Source: Aneurinibacillus terranovensis DSM 18919 (GTDB taxonomy: Bacteria; Bacillota; Bacilli; Aneurinibacillales; Aneurinibacillaceae). From it: a DNA stretch of 33,637 nucleotides. A program made the position numbers and the translations under genes. The notes below the pieces were generated by a model. The model had not been told where the DNA came from, did no database searches, and was given only the letters and a program-made list of their open reading frames with translations. The stretch spans positions 1 to 33,637 of the forward strand of contig NZ_AUMJ01000063.1 in assembly GCF_000430625.1 (NCBI RefSeq), read 5' to 3'. Numbering within the stretch: position 1 is the stretch's first letter; each line of letters starts with the position of its first letter. Below are positions 15,253-22,904 of the stretch, piece after piece.

Positions 15253-17063
15253 ACAGAAAGCACAATGAACAGCATTCCCAAACATCACAGAAAGAGGTTC
15301 TCCGCAGGCTTTTTGCTTACATGAAGCCCTACAGGAAACCGCTTATCATCGCCTTTATTGCTCTGGTGCTGGCGACAGGCGCCAACGTTGCCGGGCCGAT
15401 TCTCATCCGGATTTTTATTGACCACTATGTAACACCGCACTTCTTTCCGTGGCAACCGCTCGTTCTTCTCGGGAGTACTTATTTATTACTTCATTTCCTT
15501 TCGGTGGGGCTGATGTATTATCAGCTTGTCGGTTTTAATAAAATTGCATTGTGGACGATTCAGCACATTCGTGTGGATGTATTCGGCAAGGTGCAAAATC
15601 TGGGCCTGGCGTTCTTTGACCAAACACCGGATGGAAGTCTCGTCTCCAGAATTACGAATGATACGGAAGCGATTAAGCAACTGTATATCAGCGTTCTGTC
15701 CACTTTTATTCAGAACATTGTCATGCTGATCGGCGTCTTCGCGGCCATGTTTCTCCTGGATGTCCGTTTAGCCGCATGGTGTCTGGCTTTTATCCCGTTA
15801 ATTACGGGGTTTATGTGGGCCTACAGGCACTTTAGTACTCCTGTTTTCCATACGGTGCGTGAAAAACTGGGCCAGTTAAATGCGCAGCTGAACGAATCAC
15901 TTCAGGGGATGCATATCATTCAGGCGATGCGGCAGGAACGCCGGTTTCGTAAAAAATTTGATAAGACCGCGATGGAACATTACACAGCGGGCCTGAAACA
16001 AATTAAGCTAAACAGCGTGCTGGTGCGTCCGGCAATGGATTTCCTGTATCTTATCGCACTAGATGTGGTTCTTGCGTTCTTCGGTATGCAGTCGTTTCGC
16101 AGCCCGGTTGAGATCGGAGTGCTCTATGCGTTTGTGAACTATCTTGATCGATTCTTTGAACCGATTAACACGATGATGATGCGCCTGACCGAATTTCAGC
16201 AGGCCGTTGTGTCAGCGGAACGGGTTTTTGCCCTGCTCGATGAAGAACAAGTGGCGCCCGGGCAGAACGGGAACGCCAACCCGGTTATAAAGGAAGGTCT
16301 GATTGAATTTAATGATGTAAGTTTTTCTTATGACGGCAAAACCGATGTCCTGAAAAATATATCGTTTGTGGCCCGGCCGGGAGAGACCGTCGCTCTGGTT
16401 GGCCATACGGGAAGCGGGAAAAGTTCCATCGTAAATTTGCAAATGCGTTTTTATCCGGTGGACCGCGGGGAAATTCTGATTGACGGCGTTCCCCTGCAGG
16501 CCTATTCCAATGAGGAACTTCGAAAGAAAATCGGGCTTGTATTGCAGGAGCCGTTTGTATTCGGCGGGGATATCACATCGAATATACGCCTCCATAATAG
16601 GAATATTTCAGACGAAGAAGTGGAAGAAGCGGCGCGGTTTGTCCAGGCGGATTCGTTTATCCAGAAGCTTCCCGGGAAGTATAAGGAACCGGTTGGGGAG
16701 TGGGGGGCAACCTTTTCGAGCGGACAGCGGCAGCTGCTTTCCTTTGCCCGGACGATGGCGATCCATCCGAAAATACTGGTGCTTGATGAAGCGACGGCCT
16801 GCGTCGATACGGAGACGGAAGAAGCGATTCAGGAGGCGCTGCAAAAGATGCGAAAAGGCCGCACGACCATTGCGATTGCGCACAGGCTTTCAACGATCCA
16901 GGATGCGGATTTGATACTGGTTTTACATAAGGGGCGGATCGTGGAACGCGGAAATCACCAGGAACTGCTAACAAAGAGAGGGCTGTATTATCGCATGTAT
17001 TTGCTCCAGCAGGGAACAGGGGAAGAGAGAGATGCCGTTGGGCCGGCATCTCACGTAAAATGA
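15249..17063 (+). CDS. bmrD: Heterodimeric multidrug ABC exporter, catalytic half (BmrD/YheH-like)
   Basis: A 604-residue half-transporter coupled to the previous gene by an ATGA overlap, with GGGAGGTGTGG as ribosome binding site. The first 320 residues hold six membrane segments. The ATPase has Walker A GHTGSGKSS and a proper catalytic Glu514 in LVLDEATACVD, but its signature is changed to FSSGQRQLLSFAR. Combined with the Asp498 of the partner, this leaves one intact and one degenerate nucleotide site, the pattern of BmrCD and LmrCD. It is shorter than the 673 residues I recall for B. subtilis YheH, mainly by lacking an insertion, so the YfiBC pair is an alternative label. Confidence 0.92.
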   Translation: MNRKHNEQHSQTSQKEVLRRLFAYMKPYRKPLIIAFIALVLATGANVAGPILIRIFIDHYVTPHFFPWQPLVLLGSTYLLLHFLSVGLMYYQLVGFNKIALWTIQHIRVDVFGKVQNLGLAFFDQTPDGSLVSRITNDTEAIKQLYISVLSTFIQNIVMLIGVFAAMFLLDVRLAAWCLAFIPLITGFMWAYRHFSTPVFHTVREKLGQLNAQLNESLQGMHIIQAMRQERRFRKKFDKTAMEHYTAGLKQIKLNSVLVRPAMDFLYLIALDVVLAFFGMQSFRSPVEIGVLYAFVNYLDRFFEPINTMMMRLTEFQQAVVSAERVFALLDEEQVAPGQNGNANPVIKEGLIEFNDVSFSYDGKTDVLKNISFVARPGETVALVGHTGSGKSSIVNLQMRFYPVDRGEILIDGVPLQAYSNEELRKKIGLVLQEPFVFGGDITSNIRLHNRNISDEEVEEAARFVQADSFIQKLPGKYKEPVGEWGATFSSGQRQLLSFARTMAIHPKILVLDEATACVDTETEEAIQEALQKMRKGRTTIAIAHRLSTIQDADLILVLHKGRIVERGNHQELLTKRGLYYRMYLLQQGTGEERDAVGPASHVK

Positions 17064-17082
17064 ACAGGAAAGAGGAAGACAC

Positions 17083-17991
17083 ATGCTTGAAGTTTGTTTG
17101 TTAGGCTGTGGCGGGACAAAGCCGCTGCCGGATAGATGGCTAACATCACTGCTTGCGAAATTCAATGGCAAGATGATTCTAATTGATTGTGGGGAGGGCA
17201 CGCAGATTACGCTGCAAATGCTCGGGTGGGGGATGAAATCCATCGAAGCGATCTGTTTTACGCATTACCACGCGGATCATGTCGTAGGATTGCCGGGCCT
17301 TCTGTTATCTATCGGCAATGCGGGGCGAACCGAACCGCTCTTGATCATAGGACCGCCGGGACTTAAAGCGGTTGTGCAGGGGTTAACCGTGATTGCCCCA
17401 AAGCTGCCTTTTCCGCTTCATTTAATAGAACTTTCCCCACACGAGCCAGACACGTTAAAAGTGGCGGATGTTGTCCTGCATGTGCTGCCTGTTCTCCATA
17501 CCGTTCCATGCCTTTCCTACGGTATCGAAATTAAGCGCGGAAGAAAGTTCGATCCGGAAAAAGCCAGGACGCTAGATATTCCTGTATCTCTGTGGAAACG
17601 CCTGCAGAATGGGGAAGAAATCTCTGTGGAAGACCGGCTGCTGACTCCGGATATGGTTCTCGGCCCGCCCAGGAGAGGGATCAAGGTTTGCTACTGCACG
17701 GACACCCGTCCTATCGAAGAACTCGTCGGTTTTATTGAGAACGCCGACCTTTTTATCTGTGAAGGGATGTACGGTGAGGAGGAGAAACTGCCCAATGCCG
17801 AGGAACATAAGCACATGCTTTTTTCAGAAGCCGCTTCCCTTGCCAGTAGGGGCGGAGTAAAGGAACTATGGCTGACCCATTACAGCCCGTCCCTCGCCGA
17901 TCCTGAAAACTATCTGGGGGCAGCGACAACGATTTTCCCTAATACGAAGCTGGGGGAAGACAGAATGACAACGAGCTTACATTTCGAATAA
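17083..17991 (+). CDS. RNase Z-like metallo-beta-lactamase-fold nuclease
   Basis: The 302-residue protein has the RNase Z form of the metal motif, THYHADHVVGLPGLL, with His61, His63, Asp65 and His66. It also has GEGTQITLQ before it, HTVPCLSYGIE in the middle and a C-terminal LTHYSPS. In Bacillus, RNase Z matures the 3' ends of tRNAs without an encoded CCA. AAAGAGGAAGACAC precedes the ATG and the gene begins 19 bases after bmrD, so some read-through from the exporter operon is likely. Whether it is the main tRNA enzyme or a paralogue cannot be told; the rest of the genome is needed. Confidence 0.85.
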   Translation: MLEVCLLGCGGTKPLPDRWLTSLLAKFNGKMILIDCGEGTQITLQMLGWGMKSIEAICFTHYHADHVVGLPGLLLSIGNAGRTEPLLIIGPPGLKAVVQGLTVIAPKLPFPLHLIELSPHEPDTLKVADVVLHVLPVLHTVPCLSYGIEIKRGRKFDPEKARTLDIPVSLWKRLQNGEEISVEDRLLTPDMVLGPPRRGIKVCYCTDTRPIEELVGFIENADLFICEGMYGEEEKLPNAEEHKHMLFSEAASLASRGGVKELWLTHYSPSLADPENYLGAATTIFPNTKLGEDRMTTSLHFE

Positions 17992-18039
17992 TAGAGACAA
18001 AAAATAGGGAGTTGTCCGACTGTTCTTTCCTTCTTCGAT

Positions 18040-18417
18040 TTTGTAAACTATAAGCAATAGAAGGAGGTGAAAAGCAATGAAACGACACCAAGCATTCAAG
18101 TTTCATCTCTACCCTACAGTGGAACAGGCAACGCTCATCAACAAGACATTCCCATCCAGTCAGCTATGTTCAATATGTGGATACCGGAACAAGGACGTAA
18201 AGAATCTGAACCTGCGTGAATGGGACTGTCCTGAGTGTGGGACGCATCATGACCGCGATGCGAACGCCGCTATCAATATTTTGCGAGAAGGTATGAGACT
18301 GTTAGCGTAAGCTAACCAACCGCAGGAACTGTGGAGGTAGCCTGGTGGTACGAACCGGAAAATCATCGTAGATGACCGTACTCATTCTAACGTGGATGGA
18401 AGTGGTGATTTTAAGAA
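18040..18417 (+). mobile_element. IS200/IS605-family relic (TnpB unit without transposase)
   Basis: The segment holds an internally deleted tnpB (18077-18310) and its usual 3' region, here about 18311-18410, which in intact elements encodes the 3' end of tnpB plus the guide (omega) RNA. The 3' part is structured (GTGGAGGTAGCCTGGTGGTACG). There is no tnpA. Outer limits are uncertain because ends of this family lack inverted repeats; the right limit must lie close to the DUF2621 start at 18418. Confidence 0.55.
18077..18310 (+). pseudogene. TnpB with a large in-frame internal deletion
   Basis: The 77-codon frame begins like many TnpB proteins ([20 protein letters not shown]) behind GAAGGAGGTGAAAAGCA, a perfect ribosome binding site. 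After LINKTF it jumps to the C-terminal zinc ribbon, [14 protein letters not shown] and WDCPECG, and the last RuvC piece [12 protein letters not shown]. About 300 residues, including most of the RuvC-like nuclease core, are missing. The CxxC pairs and final Asp remain. Nuclease activity is not expected. The reading frame is kept open across the join, so a small zinc-ribbon protein could still be made. Confidence 0.85.
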
Positions 18418-18855
18418 ATGTCAACAATTTTTGGTTCTTTTATTATTGGTTGGACTGTACTTCTTATCTCCTTCATGCTGATCGGCGGATTTTTCATGTT
18501 CCGTAAATTCTTAAAATCGATGCCCAAACAAGATGGAAAATCGGAATTGGATTGGCAGGACTACTATATTGATCAAACACGCGAAATGTGGACCGAGGAG
18601 ACACAGCAGCTTTTGAACGAACTTGTCCAGCCGGTGCCACAGCTTTTTCGGGATGTCGCGAAACGCAGCATTGCAGCTAAAATCGGTAAATTGGCGTTGG
18701 AGCAGGGTGCGAACCAAATTGGCCAGAACCTCGTCGTACAGGGTTATATTATCGCTACTCCTGCACGCGACCACAAATGGTTAGTTGCACACCTTAAAGA
18801 AAAGCAAATAGATTTTTCCCCATATAAGCAGTATTTGAAGATAAAAGTAGAGTAA
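18418..18855 (+). CDS. DUF2621 (YneK-like) membrane protein
   Basis: A 145-residue protein with one clear N-terminal membrane segment (about 6-30) followed by a charged soluble part. The pattern SELDWQDYYIDQTREMWTEET and the C-terminal HKWLVAHLKEKQIDFSPYKQYLK match my memory of the DUF2621 family of Bacillales. Function is not known. The ribosome binding site GGAAGTGGTG is rather far (about 12 bases) from the ATG and lies at the edge of the TnpB relic, so the insertion may have altered the original 5' region. Confidence 0.75.
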   Translation: MSTIFGSFIIGWTVLLISFMLIGGFFMFRKFLKSMPKQDGKSELDWQDYYIDQTREMWTEETQQLLNELVQPVPQLFRDVAKRSIAAKIGKLALEQGANQIGQNLVVQGYIIATPARDHKWLVAHLKEKQIDFSPYKQYLKIKVE

Positions 18856-18911
18856 AACGTGGAATTTACAAGAATGCAGGGTTGCCAACACGATATTGCT
18901 AAACAAATTTT

Positions 18912-18946
18912 AATGAGCCCTTTTTTAAGAAGAACTCATTTTTTGA
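18912..18946 (+). terminator. Weak terminator after the DUF2621 gene
   Basis: AATGAG (18912-18917) pairs with CTCATT (18935-18940), with a few inner CTT/AAG pairs, followed by TTTTTG. The stem is AT-rich and short. Confidence 0.4.
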
Positions 18947-18967
18947 TCTCGCATCATGTATTGAAAA

Positions 18968-18996
18968 TTAACTTTTGATTTTTGGCAGTGTATAAT
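18968..18996 (+). promoter_or_regulatory. Sigma-A promoter of the secreted-protein gene
   Basis: TTAACT (18968-18973), a 17-base spacer ending in AGTG, and TATAAT (18991-18996) give a consensus -10 box with a TG extension. It precedes the ATG by about 60 bases. Confidence 0.65.
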
Positions 18997-19054
18997 AATA
19001 ATTAGATTTATCAAGATACTATGATAGTGAGAGAGAGACTGTAAGGAGAAAACC

Positions 19055-19729
19055 ATGGGGAAAATTAGTAGAATTTTATTAGGAACAGTTATCGTAAGTT
19101 CAATCGGTGGCACTATTCCCTTGCTTTTCACACCAGATGAAACGGTTCGCGCAGATAATTTTATGACAACCTATACAGCTCCATCGAAGGAAGATGCTGA
19201 CAATGGAAAAGGTCTTGACCAAATCACGTATATTCAACAGCATTTAACCAATAAAAAGGTTCAAAAACCAACGATACCTGTCAGCGACAGCCGGCTAAAG
19301 AATGTGCAAAACTTTTTCTCTACATTAGTTCAACCTTTTGAATACGGGATGAAATATGATAGTTCAACCGGGAATGCTACCTATAGCAATGGGTATGTGA
19401 TTTCAGAAGAGGCACGGGTTACGAGTCGTCCTGTTAAAAAAGATGGAAGTTTTGTAGGGCCAGCGGACGACCAAATTCCGCCCCTTGTTCGAACATTAAC
19501 GGCTCAACTGGTGGATGTTACAAAACAAGGGTACAGTGACAAAACGGTGTTCGATATCATCGAACGTGCGAATGAGCTGGAACAATTTACGGATAGATTG
19601 AATTTTCCGGAGGTTACGGGAATCCTTATCGAACTTAATTCATCCATTCGAAATGACCGTGACTCCTATAACAAAGCGGTTGGAATTATTCAAGAATTAA
19701 ACCGGCTTGTAAATGCGGATAAGAGTTAG
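19055..19729 (+). CDS. Secreted protein of unknown function
   Basis: The 224-residue product opens with a signal peptide: MGKISR, then a hydrophobic stretch to about residue 25, with a likely cut after TVRA near 33. The rest is soluble, without cysteines, and mostly helical near the C-terminus (IIERANELEQFTDRLNF, NKAVGIIQELNRLV). No family is recognised. TAAGGAGAAAACC is the ribosome binding site. It has its own promoter and terminator, so it is a single-gene unit. It may be a cell-surface or spore-related protein, but nothing seen proves this. Confidence 0.75.
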   Translation: MGKISRILLGTVIVSSIGGTIPLLFTPDETVRADNFMTTYTAPSKEDADNGKGLDQITYIQQHLTNKKVQKPTIPVSDSRLKNVQNFFSTLVQPFEYGMKYDSSTGNATYSNGYVISEEARVTSRPVKKDGSFVGPADDQIPPLVRTLTAQLVDVTKQGYSDKTVFDIIERANELEQFTDRLNFPEVTGILIELNSSIRNDRDSYNKAVGIIQELNRLVNADKS

Positions 19730-19768
19730 CGCGCCCGGTTGTGCCACGTAAATAAGCTGGCTGACTAG

Positions 19769-19803
19769 AAAGAGAGTGCAGGATGAGGGCACTCTCTTTT
19801 ATA
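19769..19803 (+). terminator. Terminator between convergent genes
   Basis: AAAGAGAGTGC (19769-19779) pairs exactly with GCACTCTCTTT (19789-19799) and is followed by TATAC. The stem itself ends in TTTT, so on both strands a short T tract is present. Confidence 0.75.
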
Positions 19804-19817
19804 CTTTACGGAACTCG

Positions 19818-20117
19818 TTAGTTCGCCGTAGTCTCATGCGTATATTCAATTTCGTCTTTTTCCGGATTGTAATCCACCACAAGATTGGTGTTATCAAAAT
19901 ACCATACGTCTTCTTTCTCCACGAAAAAAATAATACCGTCTATCGTAACAGATACTCCCGCCTCATTCGGGGGTTCTTTTGCCACTCCAAGAGAAAATCC
20001 GCTCTGCACCGTACTGCAGCCACCCATTCGAACGAAAAAGCGGAGAGCATCTCCCTGCTGTACATCCATTTCTTTTTTAAACCACGCAACGGCTGATTCT
20101 TTTACGAGTAGTTCCAT
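19818..20117 (-). CDS. HesB/IscA-like protein (YneR-like)
   Basis: A 99-residue protein of the Fe-S biogenesis fold: FFVRMGGCSTVQSGFSLGVA resembles the conserved centre of HesB/IscA proteins, followed by DGIIFFVEKEDVWYFD. It has only one cysteine, and the C-terminal CGC motif of true A-type carriers is absent, as in the YneR group. It is therefore not expected to carry a standard cluster. The ribosome binding site AAGAGGGGGAC lies about 12 bases from the ATG. Gene neighbours include a YneK-like gene, as in B. subtilis where both belong to the yne region. Confidence 0.8.
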   Translation of the reverse strand: MELLVKESAVAWFKKEMDVQQGDALRFFVRMGGCSTVQSGFSLGVAKEPPNEAGVSVTIDGIIFFVEKEDVWYFDNTNLVVDYNPEKDEIEYTHETTAN

Positions 20118-20178
20118 GGGTAATCGTGTCCCCCTCTTTCCTTATCCAATGTGTACAACTAAGACTTTGCTTATTCTT

Positions 20179-20187
20179 ATCATACCA
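20179..20187 (-). promoter_or_regulatory. Extended -10 promoter of the HesB-like gene
   Basis: On the - strand TGG-TATGAT (20187-20179) is an extended -10 box about 60 bases before the ATG. The same 14-base block ATTCGTGGTATGAT occurs before the YihY-type gene. Confidence 0.4.
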
Positions 20188-20246
20188 CGAATGGAAAGAG
20201 GGCTTGTGTCAATGCATCCATTTCAGTTTATCACCATTAACTGCCC

Positions 20247-21071
20247 TTATGTTTTTGCTTTAAACTGAACGGGTTTTACATCAGGTGTGAGAACGCCAAA
20301 CGCATACCCTCTTTTTTTCAAATCATGAATGACATCCGGTAAAGCCAGGGCAGAATTTTTATGCCCACCGCCGTCATGAAATAATATAACGAGTCGGGCG
20401 TCCTGTTTATCAAGCCGGTTGATCTGGGTAAGGGTAGCGGTTCTTATAGAAGATACAGACATATTTCTTCGATTGCTGTCTGTGCTGTCGATATCCCAGT
20501 CAAAAAATACATACCCTTTGCCGCCCATCATCTGTCGGAAAGGTGCCGTAAATCCGGGATACGAACCGTAGGGACAGCGAAAAATATGAGGCCTAATTCC
20601 GATATCCTGATAAATAATATCTTCAGCGCGTTTGAAATCGTTCCAGAAACTTTGCGGTTTTTTATAAAGAAGCCGGTAATTATGGGAGTATGTATGATTT
20701 CCAATGGAATTTCCCGCCAGATAGTTTTTGGCGAGAAGGTCTTTATTGGCACTGGCGGCTTCCCCGGTAACAAAGAAAGTCGCTTTTATATTTTCTTTTT
20801 TTAACGTATCTAATACAAGGGGTGTAACATAACGGTCCGGCCCATCATCAAACGTTAAATACGCGATTTTTCCGGAAGGTTCTTTCTTAGGAAGCGCCGG
20901 CTTTATTGGCGGGTGCTGCTGATATTCTTTGTGGGAGAGTACAACAAGGGCCGGATTTTGGGAAAGCGCAGCACTCCCAGTGGGGTGTGTGTAATAATAT
21001 CCGATGCCTCCAACAATAAATATAAAAAGATAAACGGAAATAAAGAGCAAGATTGTCTGTTTGATAGACAC
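20247..21071 (-). CDS. Membrane-anchored polysaccharide deacetylase
   Basis: The 274-residue protein starts at GTG 21071 behind AAGTGGAGGTGGTTTT; the in-frame upstream extension has no ribosome binding site. Residues about 6-27 are a membrane anchor. A NodB domain follows with all five motifs: TFDDGPD (73-79, catalytic Asp75 and metal Asp76), HTYSH (His126, His130), RCPYGSYP (165-172), DWDID (191-195) and LFHDGGGH (His232). Such enzymes remove acetyl groups from GlcNAc or MurNAc in the cell wall. It belongs to the PdaA/PgdA-like group; the exact sugar is unclear. It is divergent from the DUF423 gene. Confidence 0.9.
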   Translation of the reverse strand: MSIKQTILLFISVYLFIFIVGGIGYYYTHPTGSAALSQNPALVVLSHKEYQQHPPIKPALPKKEPSGKIAYLTFDDGPDRYVTPLVLDTLKKENIKATFFVTGEAASANKDLLAKNYLAGNSIGNHTYSHNYRLLYKKPQSFWNDFKRAEDIIYQDIGIRPHIFRCPYGSYPGFTAPFRQMMGGKGYVFFDWDIDSTDSNRRNMSVSSIRTATLTQINRLDKQDARLVILFHDGGGHKNSALALPDVIHDLKKRGYAFGVLTPDVKPVQFKAKT

Positions 21072-21184
21072 AAAACCACCTCCACTTCTTAAATATTCTG
21101 AGGGGTTCGTGTTTATGAGTGGGAATTTGTCTGCTACTGTCAAAAGCTTTATAGTTTAAGTGGTAAAAAATTCATAAGGAGTTT

Positions 21185-21193
21185 TGTTATAAT
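21185..21193 (+). promoter_or_regulatory. Extended -10 promoter of the DUF423 gene
   Basis: TGT-TATAAT (21185-21193) is a consensus extended -10 box 30 bases before the ATG. No good -35 box is seen, which fits the extended type. Confidence 0.6.
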
Positions 21194-21223
21194 GATAATA
21201 AATAAAAAAAGAAGGAGACGATC

Positions 21224-21592
21224 ATGATTCGTTTGTTTTTGTTTCTAGGCAGCATAAATATGTTTTTATCTGTGGCGCTTGGTGCTTTTGGGGCCCATCA
21301 GCTGAAAGGCAGGCTATCTCCCGGCATGCTTGAGATATACCAGACAGGTGTGCATTATCAGATGATACATGGTCTCGCGATTCTGTTTATTGCACTTGTA
21401 GGGGAGAAACTGAGCGGCACCCTGCCAACCTGGTCAGGTTGGCTGATGCAGATTGGGATTATCCTTTTTTCAGGAAGTTTATACGCGTTAAGCACGAGCG
21501 GCATACGCGTACTTGGTGCAATCACTCCGATTGGCGGTGTCGCTTTCTTGGCGGGCTGGGCGCTTCTCGCTATAGCCGCATTTAAAGGGTAA
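21224..21592 (+). CDS. DUF423 (YwdK-like) membrane protein
   Basis: A 122-residue protein with four membrane segments and the family pattern ALGAFGAHQLK near residue 20, YQMIHGLAIL at about 46-55 and GAITPIGGVAFLAGW near the end. The family is widespread and its role is unknown. AGAAGGAGACGATC is the ribosome binding site. It forms a single-gene unit ending at a strong terminator. Confidence 0.92.
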   Translation: MIRLFLFLGSINMFLSVALGAFGAHQLKGRLSPGMLEIYQTGVHYQMIHGLAILFIALVGEKLSGTLPTWSGWLMQIGIILFSGSLYALSTSGIRVLGAITPIGGVAFLAGWALLAIAAFKG

Positions 21593-21602
21593 TGTTGTTG
21601 AA

Positions 21603-21660
21603 CAAAAAAACAGGGGGCAAAGAACCGGGGTGAACCGCGTTCTTTTGTCTCCTGTTTTTG
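21603..21660. terminator. Bidirectional terminator
   Basis: CAAAAAAACAGG-GGGCAAAGAAC on the left (21603-21624) pairs with its near complement on the right (21639-21660), ending in GTTTTTG. T-rich ends occur on both strands. It serves the convergent DUF423 and YihY-type genes. Confidence 0.85.
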
Positions 21661-22491
21661 CTACTCACTTATATTTAAGATTGCATTAATTTGTCCGCCG
21701 ACAATAATGATCATCCCGGAAAAGTAAAACCACATCATAAGAACGATGACGCCTCCGAGACTTCCGTAGGTCAGGGTGAAATTGTAAAAGTTATTGACAT
21801 AAAATGAAAATCCGAGGGAAACAACGAGCCAGCCGGCCGCTGCCGTAATAGCTCCCGGCATAACCTGCCTCCACTTTAATTTTTTATTCGGTGCGAAGAA
21901 ATAGAGGAAAGCAAAGATAATCACAAGGAAAATCAGGCTGAACACCCAACGGAAAAAATTCCACAGCAATACCCCGTCGGGCGGGATGGCGAAATGAGCC
22001 GTTGCATACCTTTCGATGGCCTTACCGAAAACGGGTAACAGCAGCGTAATAAAAATCGCGATGACCATGGCAAGGGTAAACAAAATACCCATGCCCCGGG
22101 CGATCCAGTACGGCCGCTGTACCTTGATATTATAGGCTTTATCCAGCGCATAGATAATAGCGGTAATCGCGCTCGAAGCAGACCATAACGTTCCAACGAG
22201 AGCTAAAACAAGCAGCCAGCCTCGTTTTATATTAATAAACTGGTGAAGATTCGTTTCCAGAAGTTGTGTCACTGATTCAGGAGCTATCCTGGAAACAAAG
22301 GAAAGCGCGCTCCCCGTAGAGATAGGCAGGTAACCGAGAAGTGTAAAGGCAAAAATAAAAAACGGGAAAATAGAGAACAGGAAATAATAAGCGAGCTGTG
22401 CCGACAGCCCGGCCACATCATCCTGGATAAAGCGAGTAATAAGCTCTTTTATAAAAGGGATAACCCCTTGAACACGTCTTCTTTCATTCAT
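21661..22491 (-). CDS. YihY/BrkB-family membrane protein
   Basis: A 276-residue inner-membrane protein with about six segments. Family marks are FIQDDVAGLSAQLAYYFLFSIFPFFIF near the start, WSASSAITAIIYALDKAYN (about 103-121), RPYWIARGMG and, near the end, YGSLGGVIVLMMWFYFSG. The older label RNase BN for this family is wrong by current knowledge; its role is unclear. CTGGAGAGAATAT precedes the ATG. It is a single gene with an extended -10 promoter. Confidence 0.92.
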   Translation of the reverse strand: MNERRRVQGVIPFIKELITRFIQDDVAGLSAQLAYYFLFSIFPFFIFAFTLLGYLPISTGSALSFVSRIAPESVTQLLETNLHQFINIKRGWLLVLALVGTLWSASSAITAIIYALDKAYNIKVQRPYWIARGMGILFTLAMVIAIFITLLLPVFGKAIERYATAHFAIPPDGVLLWNFFRWVFSLIFLVIIFAFLYFFAPNKKLKWRQVMPGAITAAAGWLVVSLGFSFYVNNFYNFTLTYGSLGGVIVLMMWFYFSGMIIIVGGQINAILNISE

Positions 22492-22525
22492 ATATTCTCT
22501 CCAGTTTCAAACAGGAATTATTTAT

Positions 22526-22534
22526 ATCATACCA
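22526..22534 (-). promoter_or_regulatory. Extended -10 promoter of the YihY-type gene
   Basis: On the - strand TGG-TATGAT (22534-22526) stands about 35 bases before the ATG, with TTGATT too close to act as a -35 box. A stronger TATAAT at 22557-22552 with TTTAGT 17 bases upstream is an alternative. Confidence 0.4.
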
Positions 22535-22611
22535 CGAATCAAACCATATCCATTATATTCTATGCCGATCAAACACTAAACATTATCCCGGGGTCGAAAG
22601 GAAAAAGGCTC

Positions 22612-22793
22612 ATCACCCCAGCAGGGCCCTATATGGCGAAGCGGATTTTCTGCCAGGCGTTGTCGTTGATAAATTTGAAGATGCTCTTGTGGTCGCCAAT
22701 GCGTTTGATTTTTTACGGGAAGCGGTCAAAGAAGAGAAATCATGGGATGTCGTTATCCTTGATCCCCCGGCGTTTGTGAAGAATATTATTTAA
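22612..22793 (+). pseudogene. Relic of an RlmI-type 23S rRNA methyltransferase
   Basis: One frame reads SRALYGEADFLPGVVVDKFE, then DALVVANAFDFLREAVKEEK and SWDVVILDPPAFVKN before the stop at 22791-22793. FLPGVVVDKF is the conserved entry of the RlmI/RlmK methyltransferase fold and ILDPPAFVK is its catalytic motif IV; in an intact enzyme they are separated by more than 100 residues that hold the SAM-binding GxGxG. Both the N-terminal PUA domain and the C-terminus are missing, and there is no start codon. The gene has decayed by at least two deletions. Confidence 0.75.
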
Positions 22794-22812
22794 TTTATCT
22801 ATAAATTTTTTC

Positions 22813-22841
22813 TTGATTTCTTAAAAATTGCCCGATAGAAT
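22813..22841 (+). promoter_or_regulatory. Sigma-A promoter of the amino-acid ABC operon
   Basis: TTGATT (22813-22818), a 17-base spacer and TAGAAT (22836-22841) precede the binding-protein gene by about 64 bases. No riboswitch or operator palindrome is evident in the AT-rich leader. Confidence 0.65.
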
Positions 22842-22904
22842 AACATACATACAGGTATAAATAATAATTTTTGTGTATAAATAATCAAAAAAGGGGTTGC
22901 AATA

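Noticed and set aside
16480-16914. 144-codon frame inside bmrD, and other long frames inside asnO, bmrC and the EamA gene
   Set aside because: They overlap genes with complete catalytic motifs, are Arg/Ser/Pro-rich as expected for out-of-frame reading of GC-rich codons, and lack ribosome binding sites.
20187-20215. TTGACA as -35 box of the HesB-like gene
   Set aside because: The spacer to TATGAT is 22 bases, too long; the TGG extension of the -10 box explains the promoter better.
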